Of a stretch of 17,003 nucleotides of DNA, positions 1-7,810 are shown piece by piece (positions within the stretch are counted from its first letter, which is position 1; every line of letters starts with the position of its first letter). This stretch comes from an uncultured Eubacteriales bacterium. Lineage in GTDB: Bacteria; Bacillota; Clostridia; Oscillospirales; Oscillospiraceae. The position numbers and the translations under genes are program-made. Below the pieces are notes generated by a model. That model saw only the letters and a list, made by a program, of their open reading frames with translations. It had not been told where the DNA came from and searched no databases. The stretch lies in the NCBI GenBank assembly GCA_900547405.1, contig URGL01000055.1:1-17003 (forward strand), read 5' to 3'.

Positions 1-2
1 AT

Positions 3-995
3 TCGGACGGAAATGACGCAATCGTTCTGACACTGGACTTCACAAACAACGGCAAAGACAATGCGTCGTATCTCTGGAGCGTCGATGAAACGGTTATGCA
101 AAACGGCATAGAACTGGAGGTTGCAACTGTCTTTACCGACTACGACACCTTTAAAACCGTGATAGATGGCCAGTTTACAGATGTCGCTCCGGGCACAACG
201 CTGGAGGTGCAGACGGCCTATGTGCTGCGCGACCCGACCGGTACGGTGGAGGCGACTTTTGAACAGATCTTCGGCAAGAAAAGCGGCAAGATCACCGTCG
301 ACCCCTCCACGCTCAGCCGCGTGGAGACCAGGGAGACGGACATGACGGATGACGGCGGGCTGACCGCCGCGACCGGCGACGCGCTGCTCGACTGGTGGAA
401 CGGCGCATGGTACGGCTGGTGGAAAATGACCGGTTGCTCGGGCTCTTACGAGAGCATGGAAGGGCAATGGTGGGATGTCTGCGGCGAGATCGCCATTGGC
501 GCAGACTATACGGGTACCATCACACTCTGGGATGAGGACTACACCAGAGCCGACCCCATGGCTCTGGCCTCCGTCAGCCTGAATGAGGCCGGAACCGGCG
601 AGCACGGTACGGTCATGTCCGAGGGCGGCCGGTTCACGGACACGGCACTGGCACATGCGGACTGGATCGTCGATCCCGGCCTTCTGGACTATGACGACCT
701 GATCTGGATCGACGGCGACTACGAAAACGGCGACAACGCGTTCCACTACGACATCTATCTGCGCCCGTGGGGCCTGTACTGGGAGGACATGGACGAGAGC
801 GGCTATCCCTACCACTATACCGACTGGTACCTGCCGCTGATTGACGCGGGCAAGTCCATGCCGGACGCCATCGGAGAAGACCCGTCGAACGACTTCAATC
901 CGCATGACAGCGCCCCGCTCACCCAGACGGACGCTGCGGCATCCGGCGGAGACGGCATCGTGACCGAAGAGCAGGTACAGAAGGGCTACGTCTGA
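3..995 (+). CDS. 5'-truncated DUF5067-like secreted protein of unknown function
   Basis: The frame is open from base 3, so the gene begins outside the window; the ATG at 96 is internal. The first ~70 visible residues resemble the DUF5067 immunoglobulin-like domain of Firmicute lipoproteins: a TLDFTNNGKDNASYLW strand, then MQNGIELE, then a PGTTLEVQTAYVL strand. The middle is very rich in Trp, Asp and Gly (WWNGAWYGWWKMTG, EGQWWDVCGEI, TLWDEDY), which looks like an extracytoplasmic beta domain. The C-terminus is acidic and low in complexity. The domain assignment is from memory of the family. Function is unknown; a lipoprotein signal peptide would be expected upstream but cannot be seen. The gene stops at TGA 993-995, yet the same frame stays open for 39 codons beyond it (see next entry). 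Its + strand neighbour at 1239 is also a lipoprotein. Confidence 0.75.
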   Translation, partial: SDGNDAIVLTLDFTNNGKDNASYLWSVDETVMQNGIELEVATVFTDYDTFKTVIDGQFTDVAPGTTLEVQTAYVLRDPTGTVEATFEQIFGKKSGKITVDPSTLSRVETRETDMTDDGGLTAATGDALLDWWNGAWYGWWKMTGCSGSYESMEGQWWDVCGEIAIGADYTGTITLWDEDYTRADPMALASVSLNEAGTGEHGTVMSEGGRFTDTALAHADWIVDPGLLDYDDLIWIDGDYENGDNAFHYDIYLRPWGLYWEDMDESGYPYHYTDWYLPLIDAGKSMPDAIGEDPSNDFNPHDSAPLTQTDAAASGGDGIVTEEQVQKGYV

Positions 996-1115
996 TGGAT
1001 TCAGTATATCGCGCAGCTTGACGACAGCCGTGCCCTTTCCATCGGCCTTCGCAACCTGGACTGCGTCCCGGGAACGATGCCGGACATCATTCTAAACAAC
1101 ATGACGTTCAAATAA
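996..1115 (+). other. In-frame coding-like tail after the TGA of the preceding gene
   Basis: Directly after the TGA at 993-995, the same reading frame continues for 39 sense codons (WIQYIAQLDDSRALS...) to a TAA at 1113-1115. I count G or C in 29 of the 39 third positions, as in the gene before it. There is no start codon with a ribosome-binding site at its beginning. The simplest reading is a nonsense mutation that clipped a longer C-terminus. Stop readthrough or a sequencing error are alternatives. Confidence 0.45.
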
Positions 1116-1149
1116 GGGCGTCGTACTTCTGAAAATCTGTATAAAACCG

Positions 1150-1176
1150 GCTCCCGCCCCAATTTGGAGCGGGAGC
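1150..1176. other. GC-rich hairpin between the two lipoprotein genes
   Basis: GCTCCCGC (1150-1157) and GCGGGAGC (1169-1176) form a perfect 8-bp stem with an 11-base loop. No T-tract follows on the + strand, so it is not a classical terminator for the upstream gene. On the - strand the stem is followed by CGGTTTTAT, but no - strand gene lies there. It may act as a weak terminator or RNA-stabilising structure. Confidence 0.4.
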
Positions 1177-1238
1177 AGTCACAGCGAATCCGGCGGTGGC
1201 GGTTCCGGCCGAAGCGGAAAATTTTGAAAGGAGCGACC

Positions 1239-2372
1239 ATGAAAACAGCACACAAACAAATACTCGCGCTGCTGCTGGCACTGGCTCTGCTACTGTCCCT
1301 TTGTGCCTGCGCGCAGAAGACGCAACCGGAATCGGACGAATCCACAATGAGTACAGATAAGGTTGACTTTCCCACAAAGGCCGAGACCTCGCTTGGATGG
1401 CTGCGGGACAGAATCGGATTTCCAATGACAATGTTTGGCGCGGCATATCTCGGCTATGTCGGCGGCCTGTTTGAGGAGGACTTCGAGGCGGGCTTCCCCG
1501 CATGGCTGTGGGAAACCAATGAGGCAATGCTCCTCGAATACCCTTTCATCGCTGAGATCGACGAGGAGCACATGATCGGCGGTGCGGGGCATCTGTACTG
1601 CATCGTGCCGGTCGACGAGAACGCGACGGTTGCAATCAACCGCGTGCAGTGGAACGAAAAAACACAGACCGACGAGGTCACGGAGGTGCTCTACCGGTCG
1701 GAGAGCGGCGAGCCGGTGCTGCTCTTTGCAAATCTTGACGGCGTTGCATATGAGGCCGACACCCAGGTCTTCATCACTGACAACAACGGGAATACCTGCG
1801 AATGGTATCCCTCGTTTGATGCGATGAGCTATCTTGCGCCGTGTATATCGGAAGCTGGAGACTATCTTTCGTTTGACTTTACGGAATATGCCTGGTACAA
1901 CGTCCCGGCCGAGTTTTCCGCATGGCTTGCCGACGGCTGGAGCGGCATGACCGCGCTCGGTCTTGCCGGATCGCAGCGTGACGGCATGGGCTGGACCACA
2001 GAAACCATGGTGGGGGAAACCAGCCGCTATGCCTATTTCTCGCTGCGCTTCTATCCTGAGGATGAGACGGGCGGTACGGTCGATCTGAATTGGGTATACG
2101 AAGACAGCGACGAATTTGAGGAGATGTGGAGCGGTTTCTGGACGATTCAGACCATTCAGGACGGGCCGAGCTATGTGACGCTCAGCTTGTCGCTTGTGGG
2201 CGGTAAAAACTATGGCGTCACGGACGGTCCGATGTATTTGTGTGAGACGTATCCCCTCCTGATCAGCCCGAGCGGCACAGAGCTGCTGGTCGGCGCGGGT
2301 GAGAGCAGCATTTGCCTGCCGTTCATGTCGCAAAGCACAACGGCATGTGTGCTGACACAGGCCGTAGGATAG
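1239..2372 (+). CDS. Putative lipoprotein of unknown function
   Basis: This 377-residue protein starts at the ATG at 1239, preceded by GAAAGGAG at proper spacing; the frame is open further upstream but without a ribosome-binding site. The N-terminus is a textbook lipoprotein signal: MKTAHK, a Leu/Ala-rich hydrophobic stretch (residues ~8-22) and the lipobox LCAC, so the mature protein should be anchored to the outer face of the membrane at Cys25. After a short polar linker comes an acidic, aromatic-rich domain with no motif I recognise. It contains runs such as GWLRDRIGFPMTMFGAAYLG (residues ~53-72) and an RFYPEDETGGTVDLNWVYE segment. It lies downstream of another secreted-protein gene and may share its biology. 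The transcript probably ends at the hairpin at 2560-2595. No function is assigned. Confidence 0.8.
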   Translation: MKTAHKQILALLLALALLLSLCACAQKTQPESDESTMSTDKVDFPTKAETSLGWLRDRIGFPMTMFGAAYLGYVGGLFEEDFEAGFPAWLWETNEAMLLEYPFIAEIDEEHMIGGAGHLYCIVPVDENATVAINRVQWNEKTQTDEVTEVLYRSESGEPVLLFANLDGVAYEADTQVFITDNNGNTCEWYPSFDAMSYLAPCISEAGDYLSFDFTEYAWYNVPAEFSAWLADGWSGMTALGLAGSQRDGMGWTTETMVGETSRYAYFSLRFYPEDETGGTVDLNWVYEDSDEFEEMWSGFWTIQTIQDGPSYVTLSLSLVGGKNYGVTDGPMYLCETYPLLISPSGTELLVGAGESSICLPFMSQSTTACVLTQAVG

Positions 2373-2559
2373 AAGGCGTGCATGGAGCAAACTGCTTTGA
2401 GGTTTGCATTCACAAATACGTAAGCGCTCAAAAGAAAACCCGGGAAAAACACATGGTGATATCCCCCGGTAATGGAATGAGCAGATTCTATGTTCAACAG
2501 CTTCACAAGTCTCCGAAACAATAATGTATAACATACCGGTGCAATCATTGCCCACGCTC

Positions 2560-2595
2560 AAAACAGGCAGGTCCCACTTGGTGCCTGCCTGTTTT
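2560..2595. terminator. Bidirectional intrinsic terminator between convergent genes
   Basis: AAAACAGGCAGG (2560-2571) pairs perfectly with CCTGCCTGTTTT (2584-2595), a 12-bp stem whose A/T ends give a U-run in either direction. It lies between the + strand lipoprotein gene (stop at 2372) and the end of the - strand operon (stop at 2621), so it can end both transcripts. The stretch 2373-2559 shows no convincing gene. Confidence 0.85.
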
Positions 2596-2620
2596 GGGGT
2601 GTTGGATGTTTCCTTACCCC

Positions 2621-3865
2621 CTAGGCTTCCCGGAAATAGGCGAGAGTGGCGTCGGAAAGCACCGCAACTTTGGTGCCGGGGCCATGGCGCTGGCGCAGCA
2701 GCTCCAGGGTCTGCTCCCAGGTGTCGGTATAATATTGCTTGTCCAACTCTCCGAACCAATGGGCGGCGCCCCGGTCTGGGTAAGGCATATAGAAAATGTA
2801 GCGGCCTACCTCCGGACGGATGGCCGGCATGCCGCCCATCATCCGCCCGCCGGTGTCCTTGCCGAAGGAGCCGAAGAGATAATGGGTGGCCTGTCCCCGG
2901 TTCGTCAGGTCCGGCACCACAATGTCTCCGCCGGGCCTCAGGGCCATGGCGGCAAAACCGGTGGCGATGGTGGCCTCGCTGGCCTTGGCGTTTACATTGG
3001 CTATGACGACATCGGCATCCCGAAGGGGAGGCAGCCCATAGGCCTCCTGGGCCGCCGGAATGGCGGCGTAATATTCCTGAATGGGGTCTCCGGCGTAGAG
3101 GTCGATGAGCTCCAGGCGGCTGTTGTAGAGGCAGTCTACCTTGAAGAAGGGCAGGGCCATGCGAGTCATCTCCTCGATCTCCTCCCGCATACCCCGCATT
3201 TCCAGATTGCCGGTCATTTTGGAGGAATTCAGCTGGTGTTCCCGCAGAAAATCCGTGGCGGTGCGGTGATTCTGGGCGATGGTGTCGATGGAGGCGATGC
3301 CGGGGAATAGCAGCTTGCCGCCGCCGCCGAATCCATTCATGGTGTGGGGTGTGACGGCTCCCAGGCCGATGCGCAGGTCCGCCCGGACATATTCCTGGTT
3401 GATCCGGACATCTACGCCCCGGCTGGTCTTCCCGAGGGAGACGGTGTTTTCGTAGCAATTGTGATTATAAACCGGGTACTCGTGGACGATATCCGGCCCC
3501 AGCTTGGCGATATGATCCTGGAGATCATGGGCTCCATGGGTGCCAAGGGCACAGAGAAACTCGATATTCTCTTTCTGGATGCCGCTTTCCAGCAGGATGT
3601 CCAGCACGGCCCGGGCCATCCGATGGGTGGGGGTGCCCCGGCTGATGTCGTCGAAGACGATGCAGACCCGCTTTTTCCCCCGGGCCAGCTGGGAAAGGGG
3701 CAGCGAACCAATGGGGTGCTCCAGGCGGCTTCGGATGTCCGCGTCGCTCAGGGGCAGCCAGCCGTCGCCGGGGAGAGGGTAATAGGTGACCTGCCAGTCC
3801 TCCGGCAGATCCAGGACCAGGGGCGCATTGCCTTGATGGGCGTTGTGGGGTAGGGAAAGACGCAT
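2621..3865 (-). CDS. LarA-family (DUF2088) nickel-dependent 2-hydroxyacid racemase/epimerase
   Basis: This 414-residue protein belongs to the lactate racemase LarA superfamily and is about the length of Lactiplantibacillus plantarum LarA. The key sites are present: DDISRG (72-77) in the N-terminal nucleotide-binding region, GTH with His110, and PHTMNGFGGGGK with His174 and Lys184, then His200. In LarA, Lys184 holds the nickel-pincer nucleotide and His200 binds nickel; both fall at the same numbers here. Known homologues racemise lactate, malate, phenyllactate and hydroxyglutarate, or epimerise D-gluconate at C2. The substrate here is unknown; the sugar-acid genes upstream favour C2 epimerisation of an aldonate-type acid. 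The cofactor needs LarB, LarC and LarE, none of which is in the window. It is the last gene of the operon, 60 bases after dctM, with AAAGGAGG before the ATG. Confidence 0.88.
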   Translation of the reverse strand: MRLSLPHNAHQGNAPLVLDLPEDWQVTYYPLPGDGWLPLSDADIRSRLEHPIGSLPLSQLARGKKRVCIVFDDISRGTPTHRMARAVLDILLESGIQKENIEFLCALGTHGAHDLQDHIAKLGPDIVHEYPVYNHNCYENTVSLGKTSRGVDVRINQEYVRADLRIGLGAVTPHTMNGFGGGGKLLFPGIASIDTIAQNHRTATDFLREHQLNSSKMTGNLEMRGMREEIEEMTRMALPFFKVDCLYNSRLELIDLYAGDPIQEYYAAIPAAQEAYGLPPLRDADVVIANVNAKASEATIATGFAAMALRPGGDIVVPDLTNRGQATHYLFGSFGKDTGGRMMGGMPAIRPEVGRYIFYMPYPDRGAAHWFGELDKQYYTDTWEQTLELLRQRHGPGTKVAVLSDATLAYFREA

Positions 3866-3893
3866 GGGATACCTCCTTTGTAAGTGAAAAGAC

Positions 3894-3921
3894 GCCCCGG
3901 CCGGATATCCCGGCCGGGGGC
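3894..3921 (-). other. Intercistronic hairpin before the LarA-family gene
   Basis: GCCCCGGCCGG and its near-perfect complement CCCGGCCGGGGGC form a very strong ~11-bp stem with an AUAU loop. On the - strand it is followed by CGTCTTTTC and then the AAAGGAGG of the larA-like gene. It may be a partial terminator or attenuator that lowers larA-like expression relative to the transporter, or a 3' stabiliser of the TRAP message. Confidence 0.6.
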
Positions 3922-3925
3922 ATGC

Positions 3926-5221
3926 TCAGGACACGAATCCAAACAGCCTGGGCAGGAACAGGGACAGACCGGGGAAGACAGTGAGCAGGACAAGAATGAC
4001 CAGGTCCACCGCAATAAAGGGAATCAGCTGCCTGATCAGATTCCCCATCTTGCATTTTCCCACAGACTGGGTGGTATAGATCGCCATGCCAAAGGGCGGT
4101 GTCAGCATACCGATCATCAGATTGCTGACGACCAGAACGCCAAAATGGATCGGGTTTACTCCAGCGGCCTTTGCCACAGGGAAAAGAATGGGCACCAGCA
4201 CCAATATGGAGGGGGCGGTATCCATAAACATACCCCAGACCAGCAGAATGATGTTGATGACTACCAGCACACCCAGAGAGGAGCTGGCGAAGGTGCCGAT
4301 GAGGGCGGAAAGCTTGGCGGGGATGTTCTCGATGGCCAGCACGTAGGAGAAGGTGGTGGCCCCGGCGATGATCAGATAGATGGTGGCCGTCTGGATCAGC
4401 ACATTCTTGCAGATGACCAGGCACTCGGACAGGGGGATGTGCTTATACAGGAAGGTGGTGATGCAAAGCGCGTAGGCCAGGGCTACGGCGGCGGCTTCGG
4501 TGGGGGTAAACACGCCGGAATTCATACCAACCAGAATGATGACTACGGTCATCAGGGGGAGAATGGACTGCACGGTGACCTGGATGGCAGTGCGGAAGGG
4601 GATCTTTTCGGTGCGCTTGGGCATTTCCACAAAGCGGCTCTCAATGAAGATCACAATGGCGCTGCCCAGACCGATCAGCAGTCCCGGCATGGCACCGCCC
4701 CAGAAGAGAGCGCCGGTGGAGAGCCCTGTGGCGGAGGCTACCAGCACAGCTGGGATGCTGGGGGGGATCAGAGGCCCCTGGATGGCGGTGGCGGCGGTAA
4801 CGGCGCAGGAGAAGTCCTTGGTGTAGCCCTGCTCCTCCATGGCGGGGATCAGAATGGAGCCAAGGGAGGCGATATCCGACAGGGCGGAGCCGGTGATCCC
4901 GGCGAAGAAGGTGGAGGCCAGGGTATTGACGTAGGCAAGGCCGCCCCGGACCCGGCCCACCAGAAGGTCTGCGAACCGGACAATGGCGGTGGTGATACCG
5001 CCCCGGTTCATGACCTCTCCGCACATGATGAACATGGGGATGGCCAGCAGCACAAAGCTGTCCATGCCACGGAACATTTTCTCAATGACTACCATCAGCA
5101 GGGCAATCTTGCCCACGGCTACGCAGTATACCAGGCTGGAGAAGGTCATGACGAAGACGATGGGCATACCCAAAAACATGAGTACAGCGAAGACAATCAG
5201 AGCAATGGCTAACGGGTTCAT
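3926..5221 (-). CDS. dctM: TRAP transporter large permease (DctM)
   Basis: This 431-residue, highly hydrophobic protein has the ~12 membrane segments of the DctM/TRAP large subunit, the channel-forming part that couples substrate uptake to a sodium or proton gradient. The family signature is clear in the first third: FFAGITGSALSDIASLGSIL (residues ~104-123), EEQGY, then a GPLIPPSIPAVL loop. A similar half-repeat lies near LTPPFGMAIYTT in the C-terminal third. Length is normal for the family. The ATG at 5221 follows AAAGGAGG at ideal spacing. It lies 12 bases after dctQ and 60 bases before the LarA-family gene, so the three TRAP parts are complete and co-transcribed. Substrate specificity rests with the binding protein, not this subunit. 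Confidence 0.95.
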   Translation of the reverse strand: MNPLAIALIVFAVLMFLGMPIVFVMTFSSLVYCVAVGKIALLMVVIEKMFRGMDSFVLLAIPMFIMCGEVMNRGGITTAIVRFADLLVGRVRGGLAYVNTLASTFFAGITGSALSDIASLGSILIPAMEEQGYTKDFSCAVTAATAIQGPLIPPSIPAVLVASATGLSTGALFWGGAMPGLLIGLGSAIVIFIESRFVEMPKRTEKIPFRTAIQVTVQSILPLMTVVIILVGMNSGVFTPTEAAAVALAYALCITTFLYKHIPLSECLVICKNVLIQTATIYLIIAGATTFSYVLAIENIPAKLSALIGTFASSSLGVLVVINIILLVWGMFMDTAPSILVLVPILFPVAKAAGVNPIHFGVLVVSNLMIGMLTPPFGMAIYTTQSVGKCKMGNLIRQLIPFIAVDLVILVLLTVFPGLSLFLPRLFGFVS

Positions 5222-5233
5222 GGGATACCTCCT

Positions 5234-5710
5234 TTACGTTTCGTCCTGCCATACCTGGCAGATTTTCGCGGGGATCTGGAGCAGCATACTGACGGCACCG
5301 ATGAGCAGAGAGAAGAAGGGCAGGGCCCAGGGAATATGAATGGAGGCACAGTAGACCTTTACATTTCTGGAGACATAGATGTAGCCGTAGTAGAACATGA
5401 CGCACAGAAACACGGCAATCAGCACATAGAAAAACGTGGAGAGGATCTTCTGGACCAGGACCGGGAATTGGTGATAGAACATATCCACTTTGGCGTTGGC
5501 ATCCATATACAAGACGGTGCCGGAGGCCAGGTAGACGGCGTAGATCACCAGATAGCGGGTCAGTTCCTCTGCCCAGGTAAAGGAGTGGTGGAAGATATTG
5601 CGCAGGACGACCTGCACAAAGGTCAGCCCAACGGCGAAAATCAGGAAGGCAATGCCAATGCCCAGTAGGATTTGGTTCAGCCGCCGGCAAAAGGATAGAT
5701 ATTTCTTCAT
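5234..5710 (-). CDS. dctQ: TRAP transporter small permease (DctQ)
   Basis: This 158-residue membrane protein has four predicted helices: ~14-34, ~48-66, ~88-110 and ~126-145. The DctQ hallmark QVVLRNIFHHSFTWAEELTR follows the first helix, with the conserved Trp-x-Glu-Glu pair. DctQ associates with DctM and is needed for a working TRAP complex. Length is typical of unfused small subunits. The ATG at 5710 is preceded by AGGGGAGC. It lies 57 bases after dctP, a gap containing a strong hairpin, and 12 bases before dctM. Confidence 0.93.
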   Translation of the reverse strand: MKKYLSFCRRLNQILLGIGIAFLIFAVGLTFVQVVLRNIFHHSFTWAEELTRYLVIYAVYLASGTVLYMDANAKVDMFYHQFPVLVQKILSTFFYVLIAVFLCVMFYYGYIYVSRNVKVYCASIHIPWALPFFSLLIGAVSMLLQIPAKICQVWQDET

Positions 5711-5733
5711 GTAGAGCTCCCCTTTTTGTGGGT

Positions 5734-5758
5734 GGGACCGGAGGGTGCCCCCGGTCCC
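5734..5758 (-). other. Hairpin between dctP and dctQ
   Basis: GGGACCGG (5734-5741) pairs with CCGGTCCC (5751-5758), with three further G-C pairs inside (5743-5745 with 5748-5750). No U-run follows on the - strand. Its place just after the binding-protein gene fits a 3' stabiliser that lets DctP be made in excess over the membrane subunits. Confidence 0.6.
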
Positions 5759-5767
5759 GGGGTCATA

Positions 5768-6865
5768 TTACTTGCGGTTGGCGGCGACGGTGTCCATTGC
5801 CTTGTCCAGCAGCTCCGGCGTATCCATCACGCCCCGCAGGTACTCCAGCACCTGGGGCTGGCAGGCCTGGCGGAAAGCATCAATTTCCTCGGAGGTGAGC
5901 TCGGTGACCTGCAGGCCATTGTCCTTCAGCATTTGCAGATTGGAAGCTTCGTTGGCCTTAAACATATTGTATTCGGCCTCCAATGCTTTCAGGGCGGCTT
6001 CATCTACGGCGGCCTTCTGGTTGTCAGTGAGTCCGTTGTAGAATTTATCGTTCATGCAGAACATGCTGCACAGGCACACATGGCCATCCAGGGTCATGTA
6101 TTTCTGAACCTCCCAGGCGCTGATGTACACGGCGTTGGCAATGGGGTTCTCCTGGCCATCCACCACGTTGGTCTGCAGGGCGGTGTAGAGCTCGTTCCAG
6201 CTGACGTTGGTGGGCAGGGCCCCCAGAGCCTTAAACATTTCCATGTGAGCGGTTACGTTCATGGTGCGGATCTTCAGTCCGGCCAGGTCGGCAGGGGCCT
6301 TGATTTCCCGCTTGCTGTTGGTGATGTGGCGCAGGCCCTCATTGAAGAACACCAGAGGACGGATGCCGGACTTCTCGGCGATATTCTTTTGCAGGTCCTT
6401 GAAGAAGTCCTTCTCAGGATTCAGCAGCTCGTAGGCCTCGTCGGCGGATTCAAACAGGTAGGGAATGTCCAGGAAGCCCAGGTCGGGATAGTAGGAGGTG
6501 GCAAACTGACCGTTGGAGATGGACATGCAGGCCTCCAGAGTGCCGGCCTCTACCTGGGTCAGCATGGAGGTGGCATCGCCAAGCTGGGCGGCAGGGTAAA
6601 GATCTACCTTGATAGAGCCGCCGGAGAGAGCCTCTACCTGCTCCTGGAAGGTGTAGGCCGCCTCGGACAGAGCATGGCCGCTGCGTTCGGAGGTTTCGGC
6701 CCAGCCCAGCTTGATGGTGACCTTGGGATCGCTGCTGGCAGCGGTTCCGGCTGCGCCATCAGCGGCGGGGGCGGCGGTTTGATCGGGTGCCTCGGCCTTC
6801 TGGCCACAGGCGGCGAGGCTGAGGAGCATCACAAGGGCGAGAATGAGAGCAGACAGACGTTTCAT
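5768..6865 (-). CDS. dctP: TRAP transporter substrate-binding lipoprotein (DctP family)
   Basis: This 365-residue binding protein has a lipoprotein signal (MKRLSALILALVMLLSLAAC), so Cys20 should be lipidated and the protein held outside the membrane. An Ala/Asp-rich linker (~21-46) precedes the DctP fold. Family marks include KLGWAETSERSGHALSEAA near residue 52, PAAQLGD near 91, LKIR with Arg200 (the usual Arg that binds the substrate carboxylate), and VDGQENP (235-241). These point to an organic acid or sugar acid as substrate; sequence alone does not say which. It is the first of the three TRAP genes, 36 bases after the aldolase gene, with AAAAAGGAGG upstream of the ATG. The downstream hairpin suggests its message is selectively stabilised. 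Confidence 0.93.
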   Translation of the reverse strand: MKRLSALILALVMLLSLAACGQKAEAPDQTAAPAADGAAGTAASSDPKVTIKLGWAETSERSGHALSEAAYTFQEQVEALSGGSIKVDLYPAAQLGDATSMLTQVEAGTLEACMSISNGQFATSYYPDLGFLDIPYLFESADEAYELLNPEKDFFKDLQKNIAEKSGIRPLVFFNEGLRHITNSKREIKAPADLAGLKIRTMNVTAHMEMFKALGALPTNVSWNELYTALQTNVVDGQENPIANAVYISAWEVQKYMTLDGHVCLCSMFCMNDKFYNGLTDNQKAAVDEAALKALEAEYNMFKANEASNLQMLKDNGLQVTELTSEEIDAFRQACQPQVLEYLRGVMDTPELLDKAMDTVAANRK

Positions 6866-6901
6866 TTAGGGTATCCTCCTTTTTATGTTGGGTGTATTTT
6901 C

Positions 6902-7792
6902 TCACAGCAGCCCCAGCTGCTGCAAACGACTGCGGATGTGGGCCTTCTCTTCATCGGAGGCCGGGATAAAGGGGGCTCGCGGATAGCACCGGACAATACC
7001 CCGAAGCTCCAGCATGGCGTAGATGGCCAATTGGGTGGACCGGGCCAGATACATGATGTCCCGCATTTCATTGACCTCAAACTGAGTCTTCCGGCAGGCC
7101 TCAAAGTCACCGGAAATGCCCTCCTGGAACATTTTGACGCAGATCTCAGGGAAGGCGTTGGCAATGCCGGGGATAAAGGCTTTGCAGCCTAAGACGCAGG
7201 CAGACAGCCACATGGCCTCGGTGCCCAAAGCCACATCGAAGGTGTCACTCTTCAGCAGACGCATATATTTGGCCATGGTCTGGATGTCGAAGGTGGCGTC
7301 CTTTACGCCGCTGACCCCCACCTGCTCCTTCAGTGTCCGGATTACGTCCAGGTCCATGGGATAGCCCTGGAACTGGGGATTGTTGTAGACGTATACCGGC
7401 AGCCGACCCTTGGCAGCCTTGACCAGGGCGTCAAAGTAGTGGCAGATCTCGTCTTTGTTATGCTTGAAGTAGTAGGGACCAACGGCGGCCACGGCGGCAG
7501 CTCCGGCGGAGGCGGCGTGGTCCACCAGCCGGGCGGCGCTAAGGCTGTCGGCGGTGCCTACCTGAACAATAACGGGGACCCGGCCGGCAGCGGTATCGAT
7601 GGTGGTCTCGGCCACCTGGCGGCGCTCTTCCTCGGTCATTAGCACGCCGCCGCCGTAGGAGCCGTTGATAAACAGGCCGTTTACATGGGTGGAGAGAAAG
7701 TTTACCAGGGTTTTCAGGCTCTCATAGTCTACTTCCCCGTTTTCCTGGAAGGGGGTCAGCATGGGGGGCACAACGCCGTACATTTGAAACAT
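6902..7792 (-). CDS. DapA/NanA-family (DHDPS superfamily) pyruvate-type aldolase
   Basis: This 296-residue TIM-barrel protein belongs to the dihydrodipicolinate synthase/N-acetylneuraminate lyase family. The Schiff-base lysine is Lys164 in GVSGVKDATF, and the catalytic tyrosine is Tyr136 in VYVYNNP, both in the expected places. The loop that binds the keto-acid carboxylate reads NGSYGGG (43-49) instead of the usual G-[ST]-[ST]-G-E; the Glu is replaced by Gly and Tyr is inserted at the second Ser/Thr position, so substrate choice probably differs from true DapA or NanA. Placed with a DgoK-like kinase, dehydrogenases and a TRAP system, it more likely cleaves or forms a 2-keto-3-deoxy sugar acid than makes lysine precursors. 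It lies 18 bases after the kinase gene. Confidence 0.9.
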   Translation of the reverse strand: MFQMYGVVPPMLTPFQENGEVDYESLKTLVNFLSTHVNGLFINGSYGGGVLMTEEERRQVAETTIDTAAGRVPVIVQVGTADSLSAARLVDHAASAGAAAVAAVGPYYFKHNKDEICHYFDALVKAAKGRLPVYVYNNPQFQGYPMDLDVIRTLKEQVGVSGVKDATFDIQTMAKYMRLLKSDTFDVALGTEAMWLSACVLGCKAFIPGIANAFPEICVKMFQEGISGDFEACRKTQFEVNEMRDIMYLARSTQLAIYAMLELRGIVRCYPRAPFIPASDEEKAHIRSRLQQLGLL

Positions 7793-7810
7793 AGTCCTAG
7801 TCTCCTTTTC

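Noticed and set aside
993..995. TGA read as selenocysteine
   Set aside because: No SECIS-like hairpin is visible just after it and the protein is not a redox family; a nonsense mutation is simpler.
1290..3458. Long open frame of 722 codons on the - strand
   Set aside because: It runs antisense to the lipoprotein gene and out of frame through the LarA-family gene, crosses the terminator hairpin, and has low-complexity Arg/His/Pro-rich composition.
2621..3865. Calling the gene lactate racemase outright
   Set aside because: LarA homologues act on several 2-hydroxyacids; the cofactor residues are kept but nothing in the sequence shows lactate as substrate, and no lar maturation genes are near.
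3884..5212. 442-codon open frame on the + strand opposite dctM
   Set aside because: It is antisense to a clear TRAP permease and rich in Gly, Asp, His and Gln, the usual mirror image of hydrophobic codons in GC-rich DNA.
5726..7192. 488-codon open frame on the + strand
   Set aside because: It is antisense to dctP and the aldolase, both with strong motifs and ribosome-binding sites; no start signal of its own.
6902..7792. Calling the gene dapA (lysine pathway)
   Set aside because: The carboxylate-binding loop is changed and all neighbours belong to sugar-acid uptake and breakdown.
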